DNA from: Bisporella sp. PMI_857
Lineage: Eukaryota > Ascomycota > Leotiomycetes > Helotiales > Helotiaceae
NCBI GenBank assembly: GCA_021307315.1
Contig: JAJSPD010000002.1
Span: forward strand, 1,482,928 to 1,546,927
DNA length: 64,000 nucleotides
Direction: 5' to 3'
The notes under the pieces were generated by a model. The model was not told where the DNA came from. It saw nothing but the letters and a program-made list of their open reading frames with translations, and searched no databases. The translations under genes were made by a program, and so were the position numbers. Below, in pieces: positions 33,447-44,890 of the stretch (the first letter of the stretch is position 1; each line of letters begins with the position of its first letter).

Positions 33447-36003
33447 ATGCCGTCTTCCAAATCTCCAAATTCGCGGAGGCGTCACGCGCGGCGTGCCCCA
33501 ACTACCCCGCACCTACCCACCCTTCCTCGACGCGTCCAACAGCCCCAAAAGCAGACCGAGTATATCAGTGGCATGAAAAAGGGGGATAGGGTGTATCACG
33601 TGCTAAAAGATTTGCGTGACAAGCACCGGTGGTCTTTGAAAGACTTCATATTGCACTTGGTCACAGAGGAGTCGACTATAAAGGGCTCCCATACTTGTGC
33701 GATGCACACAAAGAACTTGTCTTCTGCCATATATCAACAAGAAGCGGTGGCCAAGCAGTTGTCAAAGGTTTCGGGTGACATCTGGACCACAACCAACTCA
33801 CAGCAAGTCTCACGGATTCGATCCGAGCTCGGCAAAGTGGGCAAGCCAGAGGTCGGATTAGGGAAGTTCGACCCTGACCACGAGGTTGGTACATTGGATA
33901 TACCCGCTTTGGCTGGACGGATACAGAAAGCAGCGCCAGAGCTCTTCAAACTGCTTGCAGATCTTATGGTACAGCAACATAGCAGCGGTCATATCACGTC
34001 GACCGACTCCCAAGGCAGCTTGGTGATGATTTGCTCAATTCTAGCTCGTGCTTATGCCCCGAGGAACTGCAATAACTTTCCTGTGTTGCTAGGTTTGCAT
34101 CTGCATTCAATGGGAGTTAAACGCCGTACTTTGGAAGTGCTTTCCGGTCTTGGTGTTTCTGCAAGCTATTGGGAAATCAATAAGCAGTCTGGGAATGTTG
34201 CTGAGAATGGAACAGTACAGTCGCTCTTCTTGCGTATTTCCCCCTTTCTCTATAAACAACACTGTATTTTTAATGTACCTGAATATAGCTAACTTATACA
34301 TACAGAAACTGATCGCGAGTTTAGCACAGACCCACCGGAATGAGCTTGTTGTCTGCTGGGACAATTTTGATTACAATCAAGGCGTTCGGCATCAAACCCT
34401 GGACGAGCCATCAAAACATGTATCTGCTACCACTGGGAAGCTGTGTATTGGCCGTGGTATACCTGCCGGAGGTCTTCAAAGGTCAATGTTACATCTGGAC
34501 GTGAAGCTTACTTCTCTCGATATTTGGAACGCAAATGGCAACAAAGAAGATGAAATACTTTACAATTGTCAACGTTATTGGATTGCTGAAGCCATTCGTT
34601 ACACCCATCGTACTGCTGTAGAAAGCGTGTTCGATCGGGACAATTCTATGTTATGGCCAGAGCTTCCATCGGTTGAACGTCTTCCTGTGCATCAAACACG
34701 CAATTACACACTCAGCCCTATTCTGGAGAATGAAGGCACGATTAGCGGTACATACAAGGTCATTGATGAGATATTTACAGGTCAACTGAACTTGGATCGT
34801 GAGAAGGAGTTTAATGGGCCGCTTCGGCTAGTGTTTGGGGATCAGAAGACGGTTTCTTTGGTCCGTACTGTACAGAAAGAACGTCAAGAAGCTGGCCATC
34901 CATATGACCAGTATAAGTGGCTATTGCCTGTACCAGGTCTCTTTCACTGGCGGACCAACTACATTGATATGATCCATGATACATACTCTGGATCTGAGTC
35001 TGCAGCAACAGAATCAACACTTTACCACAGCAAGAATGTATTGGGATGTATTCAAGGCCACAAAAGTCCGTTCCATCACAAAGAAGAAGTAGCAACACGA
35101 GCTTTTGATGCAAGGGTGACTGCTTGTTTTTACCGATCCCTTCCAGCCCAAGTTCGCCCTGCAGACTACAGCCAAGTCGACAACTACATCCACAAACTCA
35201 GTTGCGTCACGTTCATGAAAAAGGTTGATGAGATCCGCGAATATATCTTCCTTGCCAAAGAACAGTCAGACCCTGTTGATGAGGAGTTTTTAGCGCATGC
35301 TAGGTTCTTACAACAGATGGAAACATACAAGACGCTCAAGCTGGCTATCAAGCTTGGTGATGTTGGTCTGATCAAAAGGGTACTAGCAAGGTGTTGTTTG
35401 TTGTTTCATGGATCTGGCCAGTCCAAGTATGCTTTCCTGTCATTATACATGACCTGGCTTACTCAAACTGGTGCTGCCGACAAGGTATTACAAGATGCTA
35501 TTCTTGCCAATGGGCTAGTTAACCTCCGTGGTGCAAAAGACAGCCACTTTGAGATGGACCGGCTGAATGAACTCCTCAACCTTGAATTTAGGACATTGGT
35601 AGCTTTACGGAGAGCTTCCACGATGGAAATCAGTGAACTCTTCCGCCGAGCTGCTTTGACTGCCAGTTACTGTACCGGGTTGAAGGTCGATTTCGAAGCT
35701 ACTTTTGGTGAGTACAGCAACGGAAGACACCAAGTCAAAGATGCTAGTATAGAAGTCCGCAATCTAGCGTTCCAGATCTGGAATTCAGATTCTATCATCA
35801 AACAGCCACACGGACGAAGCTCGCCATTCAAACCCAGAGACATCTTACAAAAGGGGGTTGCAAAATTAAATATAGGGGTTGATAGGTTCAACAAAAGTGT
35901 TGTGGAAGGGCGGTGGGAAGAAGATCAAGATCTGGTGAACGCAACATCAACCCCTATTGCAGTGTTAGATAATACTGTCAATCTGGACGACGATAGTGAG
36001 TAA
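33447..36003 (+). CDS. DUF6589-like protein, candidate transposase
   Basis: Two exons, 33447-34214 and 34306-36003, give 821 aa; the 91-nt intron (donor GTACAG, acceptor ATACAG) joins ...AENGT to KLIASLAQ. The first 40 residues are basic and Pro-rich, fitting a nuclear protein. The C-terminal two thirds match the fungal domain of unknown function DUF6589: VVCWDNFDYNQGVRHQTLD, ATTGKLCIGRGIPAGGL, LRLVFGDQKTVSLVR and KWLLPVPGLFHWRTNYIDMI. The Asp residues in WDNFD and FGDQKT sit at the ends of predicted beta strands, as catalytic Asp residues do in RNase H-fold transposases; that role is my inference. The gene has no lesions and lies inside the candidate transposon. Confidence 0.72.
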
Positions 36004-38344
36004 GAAGAGAACACTTACTACTATCTTTACTCCGTTTTAAGCGCTTCGATGCACGATTATGTACGTTGCCAGATATATCCCCAAGGGGTTGGCGACTTGG
36101 CCCTCGCATAACTGGTGCATTTGCAGAGACCTGTAACGGGGACAAGGAAAGTGGATGTTGTAGAGGTGTCGATCGCTGAACAGGAGTTGATTGGCTCATG
36201 GACATTGGGGTAGTAACAGGAGCCCAAATCTCGGGGATGGTTTGATTACCACGAAGGCGTGGATGAGGTGTTGCGGCTGCTTCTCTAGTAGTTGCGATGT
36301 CAAGCTCTTTCCAAAGGGCTTCGCCATACTCCTCAAGATAATGCCATGGCCCAAGAACTGTGCGGAGGCAAGTAAGGTTGATGGCAGCAGTTTGATCTTT
36401 CACTATTCGCGTTAATTGATCTTTGGGAAGAAAGCAGTCGGCTATGGGCCGGAATGATGGATTTGGAAAGACTTTCGGGAGCTGACGTTCACACCAAGCT
36501 GTCAAGTGTGCAAGCATTCTTTTGTGTCTGGCTGTCAGGCTAGGGCCACGTTCATGATACAAGTAGTGTTTGTCCAAAGGGCCAAGGCCAAGTTCGTTGG
36601 GGTTGCAATTGCTACAACAGCGCCGTATGTCTGTTGAGAATTCTGGCGGCTCATCGAATTCTTGCAAGAATCGTTGTCTGAGACAGCCCTCATCATTTGC
36701 AAGCAAATACCAGAAGTCTGCTAACTTGCTCCGACGCTCTCCGTCTGCCATCCTCGTATTTGTCTCATTCCCAGCTTCCTCAATGTCACTACTGTCCTCG
36801 CTATCACTGGCTCCATCCAGTGCTTGCGCTTTCCAACTTGATTGGCGATTCCTTTGTTGACTTGCTTGACTGGCCGAGGAGGGTTTTCGCATACCCTTCA
36901 CCCAGTGTTCTAGCAGTATAATCATCTCACTGCTACCACCGTCTCTCCCTGCCCTGCCACCTCGTTGCCATGGAATAGCAGGCTCGTCGTCCTTTGGTAA
37001 TCCATTCAGTACAACACGTCGAACATCGGGCAAGTTGACACCTATCCCAATTGCTTCTGTAGCTAACAGTATGCGTATCCTAGAACCTGGCTGTTGAAAC
37101 TCTGTAATGATTGCTTCTTTGTCTGCTTTAGCCAACTCGCGATGAAAGACCACGACTACCTCACTACTCTGTGCCTCGGAATACAGGTGGTTGTCGCTCA
37201 TTTGCAGCCACATCCTTAGCTGATCTTTGGTAGAATATGCGACCTTCTTGGAGTCGAAAAAAACCACTGTTTTGGGCACGAGATGCATACAAGACGGAGT
37301 CTTATTATTTGCTCGAACAGCATCGTCCAGCAAAAAGCGTAAGGCGGAAGCACTCTTCTTTTGGTTCTTGGGTATTATGCCCATCCGCAATGCTATCTCT
37401 GGTCGATCGACAGAGGTCCGTATAACAGTAACATTCTTGTCAAATCCGACGGCTCTCTTGACTTCGTCTAGCGCCTGAGTATTCAACGTGGCCGAGCACG
37501 CGAACCAAGGGATATGACTTCCAAACAAGCTGCGTAGCACTCCTAGCCGTGCGTATGCAGTGCGAAAGCTTCTTCCCCATTGAGATACCAAATGAGCTTC
37601 ATCAAGGACCACCAAACCAAGCTGCTCTTTGAACAATGGATTCGTGGCTGTAGTATGAAACTTAGGGCCAGTTGCCAGCTCAGGACTGATCAGAAGGTGT
37701 GTGTATCGGCCATTCTTTACATCTGCAAGAATCTTTTTATTGATTGTGTCTGCATTCAAAAAACATGGCCTACCACCAATATTGGTGATGTATTCAGCCT
37801 GCTCTTGTCCGATTCGATCTAACGGCAATACAACAACAGTCATGGTTTTCTTCAGAAGAACTGATACCGCTTGTAGTATCATACTCTTTCCGAATGAAGT
37901 CTTTGCAATGAGGATGAGGTCTTTCCGTTGATATATGAGCTGCCATAAAGCATCACGCTGGCCTTCCCGCGGAGGATAAGGATATATGTGTTGAATTGCC
38001 TCCTCAATTGCATTCTTTTGGGCCAGTTCATCCTCATGCCTAGCGCCAGCAATAATCTCTTGAGCATGAGCTATTTTGGCGGCCACAACAGCTTGCGTCT
38101 CGACGGGCGTCCTCCCAGCTCCATCTGTCAACCCCACCTCAGCATTTGTAGTTGGTGTTATTGCTACCCCACTTTGTTCAACTGACTCTGGGATGGTGGT
38201 GCCATCCGTAGACGCGGTGTCTCCAGAGAAGTTGTCAAGGAAGCCCGTAATAGACAGTTGTGTACTCGACTGGTCAACTGCATCGATTGTAGTTCGCCGG
38301 GAGAGATTTGTTAGAATCCCTCTTTTGTATGTAGGCCGTGGCAT
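35978..38344 (-). CDS. RecQ-like DEAH-box DNA helicase of the transposon
   Basis: Single exon, 788 aa, ATG at 38344. Helicase motifs in order: QRDALWQLIYQRKDLILI with Walker A AKTSFGKS, VVLDEAHLVSQWG (DEAH, motif II), SATLN (motif III), VFFDSKK (motif IV), ILLATEAIGIGVNLPDVRRV (motif V) and QRGGRAGRDGG (motif VI). A later Cys cluster (RCCSNCNPN) stands where RecQ proteins have a zinc-binding subdomain. N- and C-terminal tails are Ser/Thr-rich. The Walker A is AKTSFGKS rather than the usual APTGxGKS. The combination fits the RecQ-like helicases that fungi carry in many copies, often in repeats. A role in unwinding element ends or repair after transposition is inferred. Its 3' end overlaps that of the DUF6589-like gene by 26 nt. 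Confidence 0.85.
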   Translation of the reverse strand: MPRPTYKRGILTNLSRRTTIDAVDQSSTQLSITGFLDNFSGDTASTDGTTIPESVEQSGVAITPTTNAEVGLTDGAGRTPVETQAVVAAKIAHAQEIIAGARHEDELAQKNAIEEAIQHIYPYPPREGQRDALWQLIYQRKDLILIAKTSFGKSMILQAVSVLLKKTMTVVVLPLDRIGQEQAEYITNIGGRPCFLNADTINKKILADVKNGRYTHLLISPELATGPKFHTTATNPLFKEQLGLVVLDEAHLVSQWGRSFRTAYARLGVLRSLFGSHIPWFACSATLNTQALDEVKRAVGFDKNVTVIRTSVDRPEIALRMGIIPKNQKKSASALRFLLDDAVRANNKTPSCMHLVPKTVVFFDSKKVAYSTKDQLRMWLQMSDNHLYSEAQSSEVVVVFHRELAKADKEAIITEFQQPGSRIRILLATEAIGIGVNLPDVRRVVLNGLPKDDEPAIPWQRGGRAGRDGGSSEMIILLEHWVKGMRKPSSASQASQQRNRQSSWKAQALDGASDSEDSSDIEEAGNETNTRMADGERRSKLADFWYLLANDEGCLRQRFLQEFDEPPEFSTDIRRCCSNCNPNELGLGPLDKHYLYHERGPSLTARHKRMLAHLTAWCERQLPKVFPNPSFRPIADCFLPKDQLTRIVKDQTAAINLTCLRTVLGPWHYLEEYGEALWKELDIATTREAAATPHPRLRGNQTIPEIWAPVTTPMSMSQSTPVQRSTPLQHPLSLSPLQVSANAPVMRGPSRQPLGDISGNVHNRASKRLKRSKDSSKCSLLTHYRRPD

Positions 38345-38717
38345 GATGAAACGCGGCGATAACGTGGACTTGAGGATTAAAATCGATATACATCAATCTA
38401 ATAGGCCCCTGGATGATATACACCAAGTTAGCATTGATTTCATCCCATGATTGGTGCTTTAGAAGGCGACGGCCATTTGGAGAGGTGGAGAGACGCAGTC
38501 GCTCGGTACACATAACTACCTCAAATCTGGATCAATTCTTAAAACGAGAGCAGGTTTATAAACAGGACTTCAAGGCGCACAAAATGGTGGAGCTGGATTT
38601 TTGATAAACGCGTTGTGGTGTTGAGAATTGACATCGTGTAAATATCGCATTCGCGTCCTTTTGGTGTTGTTTACAGCAAAACCTCGCTTCCTAATATTGC
38701 GCTCACCAAATTAACAA

Positions 38718-38805
38718 CTCAGACGTTCGCCATAAAAGCTGAGGTAAGCATGCCTCAAAGTAGACTAGCGTTAATAATAAGCGAACGTATGAGGGACTGA
38801 GGTAA
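38718..38805. repeat. right terminal inverted repeat region
   Basis: Ends ACTGAGGTAA. It contains an inverted pair, CTCAGACGTTCGC at 38718-38730 and GCGAACGTATGAG at 38781-38793 (12 of 13 bases pair), and the terminal motif CTGAGGTAAGCA occurs twice, at 38739-38750 and 38797-38808. Confidence 0.72.
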
Positions 38806-38813
38806 GCAGTTCG
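38806..38813. repeat. target-site duplication, right copy (GCAGTTCG)
   Basis: Exact repeat of 33227-33234, directly abutting the right terminus ACTGAGGTAA. Confidence 0.85.
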
Positions 38814-40736
38814 CTTATCTACAAGCAAAACAATACGGTATGCAAACTGCCTTTTCAGATCAGACTCAATGCTAAGACTTCTTGCGCGTTTTCTAATCAC
38901 AGTTACGTCAGAAGATATAAGATATGATGCTAGATGTCGTGCCTAAATTCGTTTTCAGACATTCCAGTGATATTCGTACATATGCCCCATCGCCGGTGCT
39001 CGTATAAGGTTTCAAGCGTGTTGAGCATTGTACATGCAGAAGTCAAGCTTCAATATGATTTACTAAAGAAAGTGTAGTTGCTGTAGCTTTTGAAGAATTG
39101 TTATTTCTTAAGTTCTAGGTGGCTCTACAAGAGAAACTTCATTGGTTTAGAAAGCTTTGATTTATCCGGTGTCATTCTGGAGCTCAGACTTTTCTCATCA
39201 TTGATGTTCACAAACACACCATTTTCAACATTTAATTTATGTTATTGGCGGTGCAGGAGAGTTTAACTTCACTCAATATTGCTTAGGGGCATCAGAATTC
39301 TGCTGAATTTCCCAGGCTCTAAACCGGCCGTTCAAATGCTACTACATACAAACCTCAGGTGCTAATAGACTGTAACGGAACCAATCCGCGAAGCCGAGAA
39401 AAGTGACCATATTCTTGTATGTGGAAAAGAAATCAACATCTTCATCACTTCTACTTCTTTCAAAACCTTTAGAGAAAGGAGAATGAGTGTACACATCCAT
39501 TACTGTTTGATTTGACGGTCCACTCAAGGAAAATGGTAAGATCAGAACGCACTAAACGATCCACCCAAGAAGTATAATAACTAAGTACGAAGATCTGGTT
39601 GATCACGTTATCCTGTATTGACTCCGTTACCGCGCTCGTACTTACAGTTTGCCGCCGCCCATAGAAAGGACTTAAAGACTCGATATTTTGTTGCTGCTTT
39701 CAGATATCGAAACTTCATAATATTCATTTTATTCTTCAAGTTGTGGAAATCACTTTGCCAGGGAAGTCTTCTCTCTCGAAGCTTACAATGATATAAACCT
39801 AGCAACCAAGTAAGGATATTTTGCTAAAGTCATTTAAGTATCAAACTTTTATTTCAGTTTGGTAAACCCCAACTCTTTCTTCCTCTCTTTGCCCTTTCTC
39901 GTTTACTATAAGTATTCTTCATATTCAGGTTAGCACTGAGAGAAATGAACGAAGGATATCTATGTGTGTACGTATTATTCCTTCTGACTGCCTCAATAGC
40001 TTCGCCTTTAAATCGGCCCAAAGCTTCTTCTTTATAAAAGAGTACCCGAGATACAAACATATATTAATCTAGTTATTAGAGACAGAGTCAATGGCATCAG
40101 AATCTGGGAACTCAACTTTCGCCGCCACCGTTTTGAAATATATCGGTTATATTACCAAACGATACATGTATTTTCTGCGGGTGAAATTCCACATATACAG
40201 ATGTCCCGGTTCTTGAGTCACGCTAAGAAGAGTGAAATAGCCTTCTGAATTTGAGGGACGTGTACCATGTCATAGTGGAACTAGCCATATCCTTACGAAC
40301 ATTTGATTTCAGCTTCTATTGAGCCCTTATAGGTTGAAAATTCTTCACTATGGCACTAAGTACAATTGAGCTCTCAACGAATATATATATATATATATAG
40401 CGCTTCTAAATATTGCGATGCCATGTTGGTATGTTTCAACAAGAGTAAGTTGACTGCCGGACTAAAATATTAATAGCCAAGCTTTGTGGCTCGTGCGGCT
40501 TTTGTCTTGGCTGACAACAAGCACTTTCCTACCTTGGCAACTAGATTGACAAAATACAACAACACTACTCTTGATCAGTACAGAACTGACGTGCAAGGAC
40601 AACAAATACAATGTGGAAAGTTTGGATCTCCGGGGGAGGCAAATCCTGTCTGATATGCCGGATACCCGTGTACAGTAAGTACAATAGAAATTCTTACAAA
40701 CACTAGTAAGTATAAAATCACCTCCTACGCACTACA
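38814..40736. other. AT-rich interval without credible genes
   Basis: Short frames only. A minus-strand frame with ATGs at 39510-39342 (FLGFADWFRYSLLAPEV) and another ending at 39608 read like pieces of decayed protein but I cannot assign them. Confidence 0.4.
40381..40399. repeat. (AT)n microsatellite
   Basis: About nine AT units within AT-rich sequence. Confidence 0.85.
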
Positions 40737-42117
40737 ATGCAAGTTTATCTTGCTCCCCACTGCAGCTCTTCTTAGCTTTTATTTGCATCTCCCCATTATG
40801 TAGTTCCCCCTACTCCTTGCGGTGGCTAGTGGTGGTCTGTGATCCCCCTACAGACCTAGCTCCTCCATAAGGTTGTAATGTCATAAGAGCTCCCTATCTA
40901 TCTCGACACGCGGCAATCTATTCGAATGACTTTGACTATGAGACTTTTATCGAGCCATTCCTCGAAAAGCTAGCAAGCATAGACTGGTCAAAAGTCCCGG
41001 TCCTGTCCTTTTTCGATACTTGGCAAAGCCCAATTCAGATACAGAGCAAGAGATATTAACGAAAGCTGGAAAGCTGCAGGCTACAAACTTAGGAGTCAAC
41101 GCAGCATAAGATACCATAGTCTACGCAATCCGCAAAAAAAAAATAGATATCTAGTGTAGAGAGGACTGTGAAATCAACGAAACCATTCGCATATAGTTTG
41201 GCAGATAATGCATCAACCATCAAGGTGGTGGAAGTATCAGAGGATGAACAGAAAGGAGTGAACTCCTTGACACTGCACAAAGCCTGTCCGGAATACAGCT
41301 CTTCTACTGGGAGTGACCAATCCGAAGTACGTAATCGCATTACTCTTAGTGTAGATATGCTAATTCCTTTCAGGAATTTCGAAAAGTGTATGCTACACCC
41401 CCAGCACTTCGCTTCAATGCTGCAGCGCCTGGCTGCAATTTCACACTGACTGACATCTATACCATGTCTCCTTTTTGGGGCTACGAGCCGGCTATTCGTA
41501 GCTCCTTTCCTTTCTGCGATCTCAAAGTCCTTAGTCCTGACGAGTAGCTTGGATTCGAGTACACAAATGATTTACAATACTTCTACAACACTGGTTATGG
41601 AAATTCTATCTCGGGAGCCATCGGATTTCCATGGGTCAATGCAACGGTCAATACTCTTATAGCGACTCAGAGTAACGAGTCTAACGCCACAACAGATCAG
41701 GATCTCTATATATCTTTTACACATCGATAACTGCTACCTACTATTCTTGTGGCACTTGGGCTGTTCAATAATTCGGCCTTCACTGGCGCGAATCCGATTA
41801 ACGAAGCCATGCCTTTGGACACTATCAACCACCGCCGAGCATGGATCTCGAGCAACTTTCTCCAGTTTCTGACCAACATTGCTATTGAGAAAATAAAATG
41901 CGATAGCTTTGGATTCAATGCTGGCATATATTTTAGAGTATTAGTCAACGACAGCCTACAGACTCTGGATGGTTGTAGAAGCGGACTAGGTGGCACCTGC
42001 TCAGAAAAGGCTATTGACGATTTGGTTGCGGAAAGAGCCGAGGCAGTAGGTGGTTTCGGTGCAAAATGTAAAGTAGACTACAGCATTAGCACAGGCATGT
42101 TCAGTGTCTACTTATAA
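40737..42117 (+). pseudogene. histidine acid phosphatase (phytase-like) pseudogene
   Basis: From a signal-peptide-like start, the frame runs into TAG at 40773-40775. Downstream the family is clear: DWSKVPVLSFFDTW, EQEILTKAGKLQATNLG, PFAYSLADNASTI, a preserved intron at about 41326-41371, NFTLTDIY, DLQYFYNTGYGN and FPWVNATVNTL, DLYISFTHR, and NSAFTGANPINEAM with DGCRSGLGGTC. Lesions: several frame shifts before 41170, TAG at 41545-41547 in place of the Trp of SPDEW, and TAA at 41728-41730. The catalytic signature RHGxRxP is altered to RHAAIYS near 40905-40923, so even the active site is gone. The functional ancestor was a secreted phosphate-scavenging enzyme. Confidence 0.82.
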
Positions 42118-42734
42118 ATGACATTTATGGTAATTTCTTGTTCAGCCGCAGAACTTAGTTTTTACTTTTTTGCTCCACTCTTTATGTTGGAATGCATGTA
42201 CATAGTTTCACGCGTTCCATATCGCGAGGATTGTGGGTCTCCTACTATCTATATAACTACCTGGCAATAGGCCGTAGCTTAGAAGAATCAACGAATATCA
42301 TAACTATACCAGCAAGAGCTTAGTCACAGCTACTACGCCTTTTGCTAGTGGTAGGTATTCCGACACTTTACAACCCATGTTAATTCGAGTAGTAATCGGT
42401 GTTTTATGACGCTAGCTAAATTTAATTTTAAGCATATTGTTTAATATCCAAAGCCTGCAATTGCTGTGAACTTTCATATATCTTTCAGTCAACAAATATT
42501 ACACATTTACCTACTGGTTTACGGTCTTCGTAGTTTTCCCCTAAGTTCAGAATTGCAAGATATGCAGGTACCCTCAATAGTTTCAACTTACCGCAATCAG
42601 AATTGCGTTTATGCGCAGCGCAATGTTAATTATGTTTTACAAATTCTGGCATCAGGGCGTGTTGTCTATTTCGGCGGAAAATAGTTCTAGAGGAGTGCAA
42701 GTACTGGCTAGGTCTTTCAGGATCGTATAATATA
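42118..42734. other. AT-rich spacer between two pseudogenes
   Basis: About 0.6 kb; one 72-codon open frame with no family resemblance. Nothing supported. Confidence 0.4.
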
Positions 42735-44890
42735 TTCCCAAGCAATGTTCGTTTCATCTGGTCTCCCGAATTCTTTGACAAAAGCATGGAGCATTTCCTC
42801 CAAGTGCTCTCGCATATGGCCCTCTTGCGTTTGGTACTTACGTATGAAATTGTGAACGCCTCTCCATGCTGAGTTCAAGGAACCCACAATCTAGGCATGA
42901 GCAGTGGTCGTAGCCGCGAAAATAGGTTATCCACTCGTTCTACGTAACACTACTTACTCACCTTCACCAAAATAATGCCCCATTAGCACAAGGCCGTATC
43001 AAAGAGGGGTATAGTTGACGGAATTGGTTTGGTGTAAACATTGCCTCCGAGCCGGACATATTCGGATCTGCGCTCTAATAGTAGTCATAATAGTCTAAAA
43101 GTTGACTACGAATGCCTCCTTCGTCAATAATATGCGAGTGGAAGAGGGCGAGATTTTTAATGCAGAGCTCAAGTAGCTCCTTATTTTTGCCTTGGCCATT
43201 TGGCCCAACAAACGAAGCGATTCGCTGTGCATTCTGCGACCATGTATATGAACATAGCAAGACAGCACCTTGATCCTAATCACCCTCAATATTATATGAT
43301 GGATAAACGCAAATTCGGATTGGTAGATCAGTAAATACTGCGCCACCTTTGATTCCACTCTTGGCCCCACCCGTTAGTCTTTAAGCGGATCCCCATCTTG
43401 CATGCGCAGTCGTGCTTCAGACAACGTATTGCGTCTTTCCGCAGAGGATCGAGGTCTCCTCCACGGAGATCTATTCGTTGCGCAGCGCACAAGCTAGAGT
43501 AGTGGTGCTGAACACGGTTGAGTAATTTTGCTGGCATTCTTCTCTTTTGACATAGGCGAGCATACCCAGATTACCTAGACCGGTCGAGCGGTCGATAGGT
43601 GTTGCAGTGGCGCGGCTATTCAGTTGTGGTTCAGCACTAACCGTCTTCTGCATTCCTTTCGTGATCATTTCTGACCCACTTTCTAGGAATACCTAACGAT
43701 CATCGTGGCCTGGAACTATTTCCGGAACTGAAGAGAAGTAGTCATCAAGAAGATTATCAATCACGCCTTGATCGAGGGTATTAGTAGCACTTTTGTGCAT
43801 TAGTAGGAAGAAGCTAAAAATTAGACAGTTCTAACTTACACTGTCATCGTATCAAGCCATTGGATAGTGCCCCAGTCAGCACCATTACTACGAAACACTT
43901 TCGTTGCTGAAAGCTCTTCCAACTCGATCAAAACTTGCCAGCCCAAAGAGAAGTCTTGATCGAACAACTTCTTCAAAGGAGAATATACCTGTCCTACGAG
44001 TTGATCCGCACCTGCGGTAATGTTCTCGTCGGATGCAAATTCTCCAAGATTTTGAATGGATCTTTGACTTCAGCTGAATAGCTGTTCTTCTTAATCTCAT
44101 ATAAACTTAGTGTATTGGAGATATTCAGGATGTCGTTGTAATACTCGGGAGTATCGCGAAGCCCATCAATGTAGTCGTGATAACGTTCTCAGTTAGATTA
44201 GAAGATATCATGAGTTGAGGAATATTGGTATCTTGCACCAAGCACGAAGTGATGGCATCACTGTAGCCGGAAAACAGATGGGCAACATAGATGTTGGAGA
44301 AATTTGATTGAGCACTTGCTAATTCATAATCCCTTCACCTATTAGATCCGAGAAATTATGTCTGGTCTTCGCTTCCAATAGCCCAGACCTTACTTTAAAA
44401 CCTCTGATCTATGCGTCAGTTCAGGTCAGCCTAAGCTTCGATGTACCTACTGATCCATAGCGGGAATCCTCGGATGTCACATAGCCCCAACATCAAAATT
44501 CTGGTGCCGCTCCTTACTGAAATGATGCGTATAAATCCGCCGCCAACACGGTTCGAAGACTCAAGGATCCCATATGTAAGGCCGGGGATGTTGAAAACTT
44601 CAGTATCATCGCAATGTAGAGGCCGGTGACACCTGCGCCGACAATGCAGACTCTGAGAGTGGGTAACAAAAGTTCATTACAAGACATGGAAATGTCAGGT
44701 TTCTGTGGCTGCGAGGAATATAAGCTTGTGGATACGTTCAACTTACTTTGATTGGTGTCTTTTTTCATGTTCGACAGAATCTCTCTCGCTATAGTTGCCT
44801 TCACATTAGGATGAACGTTCTTGAGGCATCCTGTTATTTCTGGCTCGCAGATTGCAGATCCTCAGGTATGTATAATATGAAAATATTCAT
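42735..44890 (-). pseudogene. flavin amine oxidase (L-amino-acid oxidase-like) pseudogene
   Basis: Read on the minus strand, pieces in different frames follow the family order. The dinucleotide-binding start is LRVCIVGAGVTGLYIAMIL, then ILESSNRVGG with a frame shift before RIYTHHF and FDVGAM followed by a stop where Arg is expected. Next come NLHPTRTLPQVRI and GWQVLIELEELSATKVF in shifted frames, then DLPIRICVYPSYNIEGD, AVLLCSYTWSQNAQRI, and a C-terminal block MFTPNQFRQLYPSLI and IVGSLNSAWRGVHNFIRKY (this last resembles the flavin-contacting end of fungal L-amino-acid oxidases). Multiple stops and shifts throughout. The ancestor oxidised amino acids to keto acids with release of H2O2 and ammonia. 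Confidence 0.78.

Larger units (their letters stand above)
33235..38805. mobile_element. candidate DNA transposon, DUF6589-like protein + RecQ-like helicase
   Basis: 5571 bp bounded by inverted termini (left TTACCTCAGTTTCCTCA, right as reverse complement TTACCTCAGTCCCTCA) and flanked by a perfect 8-bp direct repeat. Inside are only two genes, both intact: an 821-aa DUF6589-like protein on + and a 788-aa RecQ-like helicase on -, converging and overlapping by 26 nt at their stops. Intact frames, intact splice sites and an exact duplication argue for recent, possibly still competent movement. An 8-bp duplication is made by hAT and Zisupton-type elements, but neither protein resembles their transposases. 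Helitrons carry a helicase but lack inverted repeats and duplications. I know of no described family with this gene pair. Confidence 0.8.

Noticed and set aside
36570..38450. Plus-strand frames of 96 and 124 codons within the helicase
   Set aside because: Antisense shadows of the helicase reading frame.
33235..38805. Helitron or Starship identity for the helicase-bearing element
   Set aside because: Helitrons lack inverted repeats and target duplications and carry a Rep domain; Starships are much larger with a tyrosine recombinase. Neither fits.
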